Below are positions 45,508 through 54,455 of a DNA stretch of 64,000 nucleotides, in pieces. Each line of letters starts with the position of its first letter. The stretch's first letter is position 1. A program made the translations under genes and the position numbers. The DNA comes from Gemmatimonadetes bacterium bin94 (GTDB lineage: Bacteria; Gemmatimonadota; Gemmatimonadetes; Longimicrobiales; Gaopeijiaceae): contig MPNE01000014.1 of assembly GCA_002238865.1 (NCBI GenBank), forward strand, positions 1-64,000, given 5' to 3'. The notes under the pieces were generated by a model. That model was not told the origin of the DNA, did not search any database, and worked only from the letters and a program-made list of their open reading frames with translations.

Positions 45508-48500
45508 TCAGAACCGTAGCTTCGCCCCCAACTGGGCCCGCCGCGTATCACCCAGTCCGCTCCGGATCGTGCCGTCGAAGTTGAAGAGGAGCGACCCGCG
45601 CGCGGCGTCGAGAGAGTTGTCGGCGTTGGTGAGGTTGAAGACCTCGAGGACCGGCTCGACCGTCCTGCCGCCTCCGACCTCCACGGGTCGTGACAGCTTC
45701 ACATCCCAGGTGAAAAAGGCGTTGTCGCGGCGCAGCGTGTTCCGCTCCAGAATCGTGCCGTCCGGGCAGATCCGGTCCGATGGCTGGCTCGCCCGCTCTC
45801 CCCGCCGCGAACAGCTTTCCGAAACCGGCGAAGCCGACAGATACCGCAGGATGTTGCTGAACGCGACGCGTCCCGGAAGCGAAAACGCGAAGTAGCCGGT
45901 GGCCTTGTGTCGCCGATCCCGGTCCGACCACCCGTAGTCGGGCTCGAGATTCGAAGCGTCCGCGTATCGGAACGTGAAGGGATCCCGCTCGTTGTCGTCG
46001 TCGGACCTGTCGAGGGAGAGGGTGTAGCTCAGGTCGAAGGCGAGCCTTCCGTCAAGAGCTTCCCCCGCACGCACGCCTGCCGTTACGGCGTGGTATCTGG
46101 AGCTAGCCGTGCTCTCGGCCACCGTGAGCGTCCCGATTCCGCCGCCCTCCGGGTGCGTCCCGAGTCCGTAGGGCGATCCGAAGACGGCGTCGTTCCGGTT
46201 CACGAAGCGGAAAAGGTGGTCGCCGCGCGCATGCTGGTATGAGACGCTCGCAGCCACTTCACGCGACAGCTCCCGCTCGATCTCCGCGGCGAACGACCAG
46301 GTGCGCGGCAACTCCAGGTCCTTCGAGGTGACGTGGATGTCCGGGAGGAAGGGCGCGGTCGAGCTTCCGTCGATGAGCTCTCCGACCGGCGGCGGCCCCT
46401 GACCCGGAAGCCCGAAGCTGCTTCGGAAGAACACTTGCTGGAAGGCCCCGTTCGTCGTCACGCTCTGGGCAAACACCAGGATGGGGATGCGCGCGTGGTA
46501 CGCACCGGCATTGAGCCGCACGACCGTCCGGTGGTCGCCGGAGACGTCCCATGCCAGGCCGAGCCGGGGCTGAACGTTGTCGAGGTCGTCGGGAATCGTC
46601 CCGTCGGACGGGAAGCGCGGGTCGGACAGGTAACGGGCGTAGAAGGTCGCCTCCGGCTCCACCACGACGTCCGGATGCCAGGTTCCCTCCCAACGCAGGC
46701 CGAGGTTCACGGTAAGCCTGTCGTTGGGCTTCCAGGTGTCCTGCACGTAGAACGCCAGCTCGTCGACACCGAAGTCCCCCCTGCCCAGACGATCCGGCGC
46801 CACTCCGGGCACCGTTCCCGACTGAAGGTATGTGAGCACCGGCCCGGTGATGTCGGTTCCCGCAGGGCACGCTCCGGTCGCGCTGTCCGATCCGTCCGAA
46901 CAGGTGACGTAGCGGCTGCCCTGGTTCACGAAGCCCATGAAGCCGTCCACCGAATCGAAGATGTAGCGGCCGTTCGCGAAGCCAATGAACTGCTGGAATG
47001 TCCCCGTCCGGTTGTATTCGACCCCCGCCTTGAACAGGTGTCGGGCCCGGAGCCAGGACCAGTTGTCCACGACTTGCAGCCGCGTGTCGTAGGCTGGATC
47101 GATCGGCAGGAAGAAGGGCAGGCCGATGCGGAAGCCATCGGCGAAGTCCATGGCGATGTCAGGGAATGGCCGGCCACCGAGGGTTTCGAACTGCGGCGTG
47201 GCCGGCGGCGTCGATCCGGGCATCAACGGGCCGTCGTACCAGCGCACCCGGTCCTCGCGCGCCAACTGCACGCGCAGCTCGTGGGCCAGGGTGCTGCCGA
47301 GCAGAGACCGCCAGCTGACGTTGAAGGCGTGTGCCTCGTCCGTCTCGACGCCGTTTGCCGACAGCCCCCAGGAATCCACGTCGAAGGTGCCGTTCAGCTG
47401 CTCCGACCAGTTGTAGTTGTACTTGAGGGAGACCTGGTTGCGACCGTCGAAGTGGAGATCCGTCTTGACGAGCAGCGCCCGAGCGTCGTCGGTGCGGGTG
47501 ATCGGCCCGAACTCGTCGTCGAAGAGACCCGGCCACTGTGCGTTCAGGAAGTCCTCGAGCCTGGCAAGATTCGCCGGTTCGTTGACCAGCCGCCGGGTTT
47601 GCTTGGTCTCGGTCGCTTCCTGCTGGTCGTACGCCACGAAGAAGAAAGCCCGATCGCGTACGATGGGGCCGCCGAACGTGAAGCCGGCCTGACTGCGAAG
47701 AAAGTCCGGATCGCCTGCTCGAACCGCCACGGGGTACGCCGCCGAGACACCGTCCCACTGGCCGAAGTAGTGGGCGGAGCCCACCAGCTCGTTGGTGCCC
47801 GACTTCGTGATCACATTCACAAACCCTCCGGCCGAGCGTCCGAACTCGGCCGTGGCACCCTGATTCACCACCACCACCTCCTCGATCGCGTCCTGGCTGA
47901 AGGTGAAGGCCGGTCGCTGCCCGCCCCGCTGTTCGCCGAAGAAGGGGTTGTTGAAGTCGGCGCCGTCCACGATGAAGTTGTTGAAGATGCCGCGCTGACC
48001 ACTGATGTTGAGTTCGTCGCCGTCGGGTCCCTGCGAGATCGCGACGCCCGGAGTCAGAAGCGCGAAGTCCAGGTAGTTGCGACCGTTGTTGGGAAGTCCG
48101 TCGACCACCTCCTCGGACAGGCGGGTCGAGCTGGTCACATCCTCGGGATGCACGAGGTGCTCGCGATGGCCTTCGACGGTTATCCCTTCGAGCTCGACGG
48201 CACTGAATCGCAACGACAGTGACAACTCCTCGCCCACGCGCAGGATCAATCCCCGTGAGGTCGCCGGGGCGAGCTGCCCGTCGGCGAAGGCCTGAACGTC
48301 GTATGTGCCGAGGGGGAGGAGCGGGCGCACAAAGGTGCCGGACGGAGTTGTCGTCACGGTACTGTGGAGCCCCGTTTGCCGGTGCGTGATTTCCACGCTC
48401 GCCCCGGCGACGGGCGCCCCGAGCGCATCGAGAACCACGCCCCGGATCACCCCTGTCGAGGCTTGTGACTGGGCAGACACGTCACGGGTCGCTGTCGCGA

Positions 48501-48564
48501 ACGCCAGGACGTGCACCGAAAGCAGGACGATCAGCCCCGGAAGGCTGCGGACGAGAGCGCTCAT
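45508..48564 (-). CDS. TonB-dependent receptor with carboxypeptidase-like N-terminal domain
   Basis: From the ATG at 48564 the signal peptide is typical (SLPGLIVLLSVHVLAFATATRDVSAQ). A longer ATG at 48621 would give 1037 residues. A CarboxypepD_reg-like domain follows (VIRGVVLDALGAPVAGASVEI), then the plug (ELNISGQRGIFNNFIVDGADF, FGRSAGGFVNVITKSGTNE) and a large OAR-type beta-barrel ending RAQLGAKLRF with a terminal Phe. It imports a large or scarce substrate across the outer membrane using TonB energy. No SusD-like partner is adjacent. It converges on the methyltransferase operon. Confidence 0.92.
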   Translation of the reverse strand: MSALVRSLPGLIVLLSVHVLAFATATRDVSAQSQASTGVIRGVVLDALGAPVAGASVEITHRQTGLHSTVTTTPSGTFVRPLLPLGTYDVQAFADGQLAPATSRGLILRVGEELSLSLRFSAVELEGITVEGHREHLVHPEDVTSSTRLSEEVVDGLPNNGRNYLDFALLTPGVAISQGPDGDELNISGQRGIFNNFIVDGADFNNPFFGEQRGGQRPAFTFSQDAIEEVVVVNQGATAEFGRSAGGFVNVITKSGTNELVGSAHYFGQWDGVSAAYPVAVRAGDPDFLRSQAGFTFGGPIVRDRAFFFVAYDQQEATETKQTRRLVNEPANLARLEDFLNAQWPGLFDDEFGPITRTDDARALLVKTDLHFDGRNQVSLKYNYNWSEQLNGTFDVDSWGLSANGVETDEAHAFNVSWRSLLGSTLAHELRVQLAREDRVRWYDGPLMPGSTPPATPQFETLGGRPFPDIAMDFADGFRIGLPFFLPIDPAYDTRLQVVDNWSWLRARHLFKAGVEYNRTGTFQQFIGFANGRYIFDSVDGFMGFVNQGSRYVTCSDGSDSATGACPAGTDITGPVLTYLQSGTVPGVAPDRLGRGDFGVDELAFYVQDTWKPNDRLTVNLGLRWEGTWHPDVVVEPEATFYARYLSDPRFPSDGTIPDDLDNVQPRLGLAWDVSGDHRTVVRLNAGAYHARIPILVFAQSVTTNGAFQQVFFRSSFGLPGQGPPPVGELIDGSSTAPFLPDIHVTSKDLELPRTWSFAAEIERELSREVAASVSYQHARGDHLFRFVNRNDAVFGSPYGLGTHPEGGGIGTLTVAESTASSRYHAVTAGVRAGEALDGRLAFDLSYTLSLDRSDDDNERDPFTFRYADASNLEPDYGWSDRDRRHKATGYFAFSLPGRVAFSNILRYLSASPVSESCSRRGERASQPSDRICPDGTILERNTLRRDNAFFTWDVKLSRPVEVGGGRTVEPVLEVFNLTNADNSLDAARGSLLFNFDGTIRSGLGDTRRAQLGAKLRF

Positions 48565-48602
48565 TTGCAGGGCGGTGCCAGACGTTTTGAAGATCCGGAA
48601 TG

Positions 48603-48638
48603 GATACGACGGTTTCAACATAACGATACGACAGTTTC
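48603..48638. repeat. Pair of 14-bp direct repeats upstream of the TonB receptor
   Basis: GATACGACGGTTTC (48603-48616) and GATACGACAGTTTC (48625-48638) match at 13 of 14 positions. Their 22-base spacing equals about two helical turns, typical of tandem sites for one regulator. They lie 39-74 bases upstream of the preferred receptor start in an AT-richer patch. Confidence 0.5.
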
Positions 48639-48699
48639 GATCATTGGTGCGTCATCCCCCGAAGGGACTCCCCACTGTGGTTCGACCGGTTGCCAGGAA

Positions 48700-48729
48700 T
48701 TGACAGCAAGGCGGACCGAACGAAAGAAT
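48700..48729 (+). promoter_or_regulatory. Sigma-70-like promoter for the UDG-like gene
   Basis: A perfect TTGACA (48700-48705) is followed after 18 bases by AAGAAT (48724-48729). Transcription would begin near 48736, giving a leader of about 45 bases before ATG 48782. The upstream in-frame ATG at 48728 falls within the -10 box, which argues against it as the start. Confidence 0.45.
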
Positions 48730-48781
48730 GCTGTGTAACCCGTGCCAGTGTGGGCGTCCACCTCAACCGGACCCGATACCC

Positions 48782-49399
48782 ATGTCACTCCCGTTCGACC
48801 CGCTCGGCCCGCGTTCGCTCAGGCATCGCGAGGTACGTGAGGAACGGCTGGGTCTGCTGAATCTGCCACACGTCCAACCACTGAACGACTACGCCAGGCA
48901 GCTGCGGGAGGAACGCCCGGAGACGGTGGTCCCGCACTTCGATCCGTTCGACGGAGGGACCGCGGCTCGCGTGCTGTTCCTCTTCCTCAAGCCCGGACCC
49001 AAGAACGACTCCTCCAACCCCCGCGGTTCAGGATTCATGTCGCGGGACAACGACGGTCGAACCGCAGAGTGGACGTTCAGGTTGATGAGGATTGCCGCGG
49101 TTCCCCGCACGCTGACGGTGTTGTGGAACATCGTGCCATGGTGGGACCGACGCAGAGCCGTCACCCCCGAAGAGCTCGAGGAAGGCGTGGGGAGGGTCAG
49201 GGAGCTGAAACGGTACCTGCCGTTGCTCGACTCGGTAGTACTCGTTGGCGAGAGCGCGGCAAGAGCCGAGCCACTGATCAGGCGCGAGGACTGGCGGCTC
49301 TTCGAATCCTACCACCCGTCGCCCAAGGTCAAGGCAGCCTGGGCGTCCAAGTGGCTCGCCATCCCGGACGACTGGGCCAGGGTCATGGAGGGTCGTTAG
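48782..49399 (+). CDS. Uracil-DNA glycosylase superfamily-like protein
   Basis: The 205-residue protein has RVLFLFLKPGPKND near residue 62, then TVLWNIVPWW, LLDSVVLVGESAA and a late ESYHPSPKVKA. This order (motif A-like loop, WN..PW, and a HPSP motif) matches the uracil-DNA glycosylase fold family, although the sequence is divergent. It could remove a damaged base or be a non-glycosylase relative. No operon partner is obvious. Confidence 0.65.
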   Translation: MSLPFDPLGPRSLRHREVREERLGLLNLPHVQPLNDYARQLREERPETVVPHFDPFDGGTAARVLFLFLKPGPKNDSSNPRGSGFMSRDNDGRTAEWTFRLMRIAAVPRTLTVLWNIVPWWDRRRAVTPEELEEGVGRVRELKRYLPLLDSVVLVGESAARAEPLIRREDWRLFESYHPSPKVKAAWASKWLAIPDDWARVMEGR

Positions 49400-49547
49400 C
49401 AGCACGACGCGCGCCCGGCCGGAACGGATCGACCGCTCCGACCAGGGGTGCGCTGCCCGGTCGCGTGCCGGTTGTGCGCTTGCGCGGTCCCGCATCGGCA
49501 GCCAAGTCTCACACTCGACCATCGCGACCCTCACCGGATCCAGCACC

Positions 49548-51017
49548 ATGCAATTCCCCACGCCCCGGCCCCGCCACCTCCTCCCCGTCCTGCTCGTCGC
49601 GGCCGCGTGCACGTCGCCCCACGACACCGTCATCCTGCACGGGCGCGTCATGGACCCCGAGACCGGGCTCGACGCGACCCGCAACGTCGGGATCAGGGAC
49701 GGCACGATCGCAGCCGTCACGGAGGACGGCATCGCCGGCCGGGACACGATCGACGCGACCGGCCTCGTGGTCGCGCCCGGCTTCATCGACCTGCACGCGC
49801 ACGGGCAGGATCCGGTGAGCAACCCGCTCCAGGCGCTGGACGGCGTGACCACCGCCCTGGAGATGGAGATCGGGGTATACCCGGTGGCTTCCTGGTACGC
49901 TTCCCGCGAGGGCAATGCCCTGCTCAACTTCGGCGCGACGGTCAGCCACCCGAACGCGCGGGCCAAGCTCCTCCTCGGCGTCGACACCGGACATCAGCCG
50001 ACGCTCCCCCCCGGCGAGAACGAGTCGATGGGATCCGACGTCATCTACCAGGCCCTCGACGACGACCAGATCGCCGAACTCGCCGCCCTGATGGAGGGAG
50101 GTCTGGCAGAAGGGGGTCTCGGCTACGGCTTCGGCATTACCTACACACCGGGAGCATCGCGCACCGAGATCGTCCGCCTCTTCGAGTCGGCGGCCACGGC
50201 GGGCGTGCCCGCGTATGTGCACCTGCGCGGGGCCGGTTCGATGGGCAACCTCGGCCCCTTCCAGGAGGTCATCGCCAACGCCGCGGCGACCGGGGCCTCC
50301 GTTCACGTCGTCCACCTCAACTCAAGCGCCGACGAAGACGCGCGGGAAGCGCTGGGGATGATCCGCGGCGCGAGCGAGCGAGGCGTCGACATCACCACCG
50401 AAGCGTACCCCTACACGGCGTCGTCCACCTTCATCGAATCGGCCCTCTTCGATTCCTGGGTGGGTCTCGACGATTCCGACTACCGGCGGCTTCAGTGGCC
50501 CGGCCAGGAGGAGCGGCTCAACGCCCGCACCTTCGCCGAATACCGTGAGCAGGGGGGATGGGTGGTCATCCACGGCCGCAACGAGGAGACCAACGAGTGG
50601 ATCGTGGCCCAGCCGGACGTGATCGCGGCCAGCGACGGCATCCCCTTCCTGCACCTTTCCGTGCACCCGAGGGGCGCCGGCACCTTCGCCCGCATTCTGG
50701 GGCACTATTCCCGGGACCGCGGGGCGCTCTCGCTGATGGACGCCCTGGCCAAGATGACCATTCTGCCGGCCCGCCGGGTCGAGGGGGCGGCCCCCGAGAT
50801 GGCGCGAAAAGGCCGCGTCCAGGCGGGAGCCGACGCGGATCTGGCCGTGTTCGATCCGGAAACGGTGCTGGACCAGGCCGACTACGACGCTCCCGCCACG
50901 CCGTCCCGGGGGTTCATGTTCGTGCTCGTCGGCGGTACGCCCGTCGTCCGGGACGGCACCGTGGTGGATGGGGTCTACCCGGGGCAGGCGATCATGCACC
51001 CGTCCGATCCCGATTGA
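49548..51017 (+). CDS. N-acyl-D-amino-acid deacylase family amidohydrolase lipoprotein
   Basis: The 489-residue protein has a lipoprotein signal (LLPVLLVAAACTSP) and a metal-dependent amidohydrolase fold. The first metal ligands are in GFIDLHAHGQDP, with others in AYVHLRGAG, VHVVHLNSS and FLHLSVHPRG. The C-terminal MARKGRVQAGADADLAVFDPE is typical of D-aminoacylases. It hydrolyses acyl-amino compounds or cyclic peptides, here outside the cytoplasm. It lies just before an S9 peptidase, which fits extracellular peptide use. Confidence 0.85.
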   Translation: MQFPTPRPRHLLPVLLVAAACTSPHDTVILHGRVMDPETGLDATRNVGIRDGTIAAVTEDGIAGRDTIDATGLVVAPGFIDLHAHGQDPVSNPLQALDGVTTALEMEIGVYPVASWYASREGNALLNFGATVSHPNARAKLLLGVDTGHQPTLPPGENESMGSDVIYQALDDDQIAELAALMEGGLAEGGLGYGFGITYTPGASRTEIVRLFESAATAGVPAYVHLRGAGSMGNLGPFQEVIANAAATGASVHVVHLNSSADEDAREALGMIRGASERGVDITTEAYPYTASSTFIESALFDSWVGLDDSDYRRLQWPGQEERLNARTFAEYREQGGWVVIHGRNEETNEWIVAQPDVIAASDGIPFLHLSVHPRGAGTFARILGHYSRDRGALSLMDALAKMTILPARRVEGAAPEMARKGRVQAGADADLAVFDPETVLDQADYDAPATPSRGFMFVLVGGTPVVRDGTVVDGVYPGQAIMHPSDPD

Positions 51018-51073
51018 CGCTACTGCGCACGGATCATCCGCATATGAAGCACTGCACAAAGGAGCGAGAATCG

Positions 51074-53122
51074 ATGAAACGCCTGTTTCCACACCTCCCG
51101 CGGCTCCAACACGGGCTGATGGCCGCCGCGGCTGCCGCAACCATCGCGGCGGCGCCGGCGTCCGCCCAGGAACCACTCTCCCTCGACCACTACATGGACA
51201 TGGAGACCGTGTCCAACCCCCGGATCTCGCCCGACGGCTCCCGCGTGATCTACACCCTCGGGCGCATCGACGAGGTCAACGACCGCCGCGAGTCGTCGCT
51301 GTGGATGATGAACATCGACGGATCGAGGAAGCGGCACCTCGTTGACGGTGGCGGGGCGGCGTGGTCCCCGGATGGCACCCGGATCCTCTACACAGCCCCC
51401 GGTGAGCCGCAGGGCTCCCAGATCTTCGTAAGATGGATGGACGCCGAGGGCGCGACCAGCCCCGTCACCCGGCTGGAAAACGGACCCTCCAACCCGCGCT
51501 GGTCGCCCGACGGCAACTGGATCGCCTTCACCGGCCGCGTACCCGACAGGGCCGACTTCGCCGGGGTCGACCTGCCCTCGAGGCCCGACGGATCGACGTG
51601 GACCCCCGCACCCAAGGTGGTCGAGCGGGCCGCGTACAAGCGGGACCGCGCCGGATACGTGGACACCGGCTGGACACACGTCTTCGTCGTTCCCGCGGAA
51701 GGCGGCACACCCCGCCAGCTCACCGACGGGAACTGGAATCACTCGTCGATCCGGTGGAGCCCCGACGGCAGCGAGATCTACTTTACCTCGTACAGGGAGG
51801 AGGACTGGGACCGGCCCGAGCACTGGCAGGAATCCGAGATCTACGCGGTCGACGCCGCAACCGGGGATATCCGGCAACTGACGCACCGGCGCGGCCCGGA
51901 CGGCGGTCCGGTCCCCTCCCCCGACGGTTCCCTGATCGCGTATACGGGAATCGACGCGCACCGCGACACCTACCGCAACGTGAAGATCCACGTCATGAAC
52001 CGCGACGGGTCGGGTTCGCGCGTCATCTCGGAAGGCTACGACCGCCAGGTCGGGCCGATGACCTGGGCGCCGGACGGCGGCGGGCTCTACTTCAACGTCA
52101 ACCGCGACGGCTACGCGCAGCTCCACTTCGTCTCGCTGGAACGCGGCGTGAGCCAGCTCACGTCGGGCAAGCACATGTTCTCGATGTCCTCGTTCGCCGA
52201 CGACGGCACCGCCGTCGGGGTCATCTCGGACGCCCACGAACCCGGAGACATCTTCCGTTTCAACCTCACGCACCCGGAAGCCACGGTCCGTCTGACCGAG
52301 GTCAACGAGGATGTGCTGGGACATGTCGGACTGGGCGAGGTCGAGGAGGTCTGGTACGACTCTTCCGACGGTTTCCGCGTTCAGGGCTGGATCGTCAAAC
52401 CGCCGGACTTCGACCCCGAGCGCACGTATCCGCTGATGCTCGTCATCCACGGCGGCCCACACGGCATGTACAACGGGAGCTTCAACTTCGCCTTCCAGGA
52501 GCACGCATCGAACGGCTACGTGGTCCTGTACACCAATCCTCGCGGCTCGACGGGCTATGGGACGGAGTTCGCCAACGCAATCAACCACGACTATCCGGGC
52601 GCCGACGTCCCCGACCTCATGAACGGCGTGGACGAGATGCTCGAGCGGGGCTATGTGGACGAAGACAACCTGTTCGTGTACGGCTGTTCCGGCGGGGGCA
52701 TCCTGACCAGCTACATCGTGGGCAACACGGATCGGTTCCGCGCAGCCTCCGCCAACTGTCCCATCGTGAACTGGATCTCGGCGATGGGTACATCCGACGC
52801 CACCGGCTACATGCGCACCTTCGAGAAGCCGTTCTGGGAGGACCCGGCCGAGTGGATCGACCGTTCGTCGATCTTCTACGTCGGCAACGTCACCACCCCC
52901 ACGATGTTCCTGACCGGGGAGATGGACCTGCGCACGCCCATGGCCCAGACGGAGGAGTTCTACCAGGCCCTGCACTACATCGGCGTGCCGACCGTGATGG
53001 TCCGCTTCCAGGGCGAATGGCACGGCACGTCGTCCAGGCCTTCCAACTTCCTGCGCACTCAGCTCTACCTGCGCAAGTGGTTCGAGAAATGGGGCACGCA
53101 CAAGGAAAAGATGGCGACATGA
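51074..53122 (+). CDS. S9-family exported peptidase (paralogue of the 21800-23890 gene)
   Basis: From ATG 51074 (AAAGGAG nine bases before) the protein has 682 residues with a signal peptide ending APASAQ. A TolB-like propeller with SPDGS blades precedes the hydrolase domain. The triad is visible: Ser in VYGCSGGGILTS, Asp in LTGEMDLRTP and His in FQGEWHGTSS. Long stretches such as QGWIVKPP, HGGPHGMYN and YTNPRGSTGYGT are shared with the other S9 gene. It cleaves short peptides in the periplasm or outside. Its stop overlaps the next gene as ATGA. Confidence 0.9.
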   Translation: MKRLFPHLPRLQHGLMAAAAAATIAAAPASAQEPLSLDHYMDMETVSNPRISPDGSRVIYTLGRIDEVNDRRESSLWMMNIDGSRKRHLVDGGGAAWSPDGTRILYTAPGEPQGSQIFVRWMDAEGATSPVTRLENGPSNPRWSPDGNWIAFTGRVPDRADFAGVDLPSRPDGSTWTPAPKVVERAAYKRDRAGYVDTGWTHVFVVPAEGGTPRQLTDGNWNHSSIRWSPDGSEIYFTSYREEDWDRPEHWQESEIYAVDAATGDIRQLTHRRGPDGGPVPSPDGSLIAYTGIDAHRDTYRNVKIHVMNRDGSGSRVISEGYDRQVGPMTWAPDGGGLYFNVNRDGYAQLHFVSLERGVSQLTSGKHMFSMSSFADDGTAVGVISDAHEPGDIFRFNLTHPEATVRLTEVNEDVLGHVGLGEVEEVWYDSSDGFRVQGWIVKPPDFDPERTYPLMLVIHGGPHGMYNGSFNFAFQEHASNGYVVLYTNPRGSTGYGTEFANAINHDYPGADVPDLMNGVDEMLERGYVDEDNLFVYGCSGGGILTSYIVGNTDRFRAASANCPIVNWISAMGTSDATGYMRTFEKPFWEDPAEWIDRSSIFYVGNVTTPTMFLTGEMDLRTPMAQTEEFYQALHYIGVPTVMVRFQGEWHGTSSRPSNFLRTQLYLRKWFEKWGTHKEKMAT

Positions 53123-54045
53123 CGATCCGGGAGATCGGGGGCGGCACCGCGATCGTCGACCTCCTTCACCAGGGCTCCGCGGATGTGATCGGGGCCAATG
53201 TCCTCGATCTCGCCGACGGCATCGCGCTGGTCGATCCGGGCCCCGAGGCCCGCCTGCACACGCTCCGCGAAGGGCTCGCCGCGATGGGGCACTCACTGGG
53301 CAGCGTGCGCGCCGTCCTGCTCACGCATATCCACCTGGACCACGCCACCGCGACCGGCGCGATCGTACGGGAAGCCCCGCGCGCCAAGGTGTACGTGCAC
53401 TCGGTGGGCGCTCCCCACATGGCCGATCCTTCTCGCCTCCTGGCGTCGGCAGGGCGAATCTACGGCGACGCGATGGCGACGCTCTGGGGAGACTTCCTGC
53501 CCGTGCCGCGGGGGTCGATCCGGGAGGTGGGCGAGGGTGACGTGGTGGCGCTGGGCGGCCGCCGCTTCCAGGTAGCCTACGTCCCCGGACACGCCAAGCA
53601 CCACGTCGCCTACTACGAGGCCGCAACCGGAACCGCGTGGGTGGGTGACGTCGGCGGAATCCGGATCGGGGGCGGCCCGGCGCTGCCCGTCACGCCACCA
53701 CCCGACATCGACGTGGAAGCGTGGGGCGCGAGCATGGACCGGGTCATGGCGTGGGCGCCCCGGCGCATCGTGGCTACCCACTTCGGCGCGTACGACGATG
53801 TTGCGGAGCACTTCGCCGAACTGCGCCGGGGACTCGCCGGGTGGGCCGGGCATGTGCGGGGGTCGCTGGCGTCGAGAGACCGCACCGTCCCCGACGATCC
53901 CGCGCGGGCCCGTGCGTTCGGACAGTGGGTGGCGGCGGGACTGCGCGAACAGGTGCCGCCCGAACTGGCGGACACATACGGGACCGCGTCCGGTTTCGTG
54001 GGTTCGTGGTGGGGGCTGGCGCGGTACTGGCGAAAACGCGCCTGA
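53119..54045 (+). CDS. MBL-fold metallohydrolase
   Basis: This 308-residue protein has the metallo-beta-lactamase metal sites: LLTHIHLDHATATG, VPGHAKHHVAYY, WVGDVGG and IVATHFG. No signal peptide is visible, so it is cytoplasmic. The family includes thioesterases, lactonases and beta-lactamases. The ligands are intact but the substrate is unknown. It is translationally coupled to the S9 peptidase and may process a product of it. Confidence 0.85.
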   Translation: MTIREIGGGTAIVDLLHQGSADVIGANVLDLADGIALVDPGPEARLHTLREGLAAMGHSLGSVRAVLLTHIHLDHATATGAIVREAPRAKVYVHSVGAPHMADPSRLLASAGRIYGDAMATLWGDFLPVPRGSIREVGEGDVVALGGRRFQVAYVPGHAKHHVAYYEAATGTAWVGDVGGIRIGGGPALPVTPPPDIDVEAWGASMDRVMAWAPRRIVATHFGAYDDVAEHFAELRRGLAGWAGHVRGSLASRDRTVPDDPARARAFGQWVAAGLREQVPPELADTYGTASGFVGSWWGLARYWRKRA

Positions 54046-54054
54046 GAGCACATA

Positions 54055-54411
54055 GTGACTTCCATGAGTATCGACGTGACATGGCGGCAGGAGGCAGGCG
54101 TGCTTGTTGGCGCGATCCAGGGCCGCATCGACAGCAGCCACGCCATGGACTTCCTGAACCTGGTCGACGGAAAGCTCACGCTGAACGACACGCGTCTCGT
54201 TCTCGACTTCGAGGGCGTGGGGTTCATCAGCAGTGCCGGTCTGCGGGCGTGCCTGATCGTGGCCCGACGGTTTAGCGCCTCGGATCGCAAGTTCGGGATC
54301 TGCGGACTCTCACAGTTCAACCGCGACATCATGTCCGTGAGTGGCTTCGACCAGCTCATCACGGTGTACGAGACCCAGGCGGTGGCCGTAGGCGCTGTCC
54401 AGGATTCCTGA
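54055..54411 (+). CDS. STAS-domain protein (anti-sigma factor antagonist type)
   Basis: The 118-residue protein is one STAS domain with the phosphorylation-site loop FEGVGFISSAGLRAC; the second serine matches the target of anti-sigma kinases. GTG 54055 has GAGAG nearby, while ATG 54064 is an equally possible start. No anti-sigma kinase or sigma factor is adjacent. It may act in partner-switching signalling encoded elsewhere. Confidence 0.82.
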   Translation: MTSMSIDVTWRQEAGVLVGAIQGRIDSSHAMDFLNLVDGKLTLNDTRLVLDFEGVGFISSAGLRACLIVARRFSASDRKFGICGLSQFNRDIMSVSGFDQLITVYETQAVAVGAVQDS

Positions 54412-54455
54412 CACGACCATCGGGATCGGCTCCGCGCGCTACCCCTCGATTGGCG

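Noticed and set aside
49400-49547. tRNA or small RNA in the gap before the D-aminoacylase
   Set aside because: No cloverleaf, anticodon arm or terminator-like hairpin with a T run could be found by eye.
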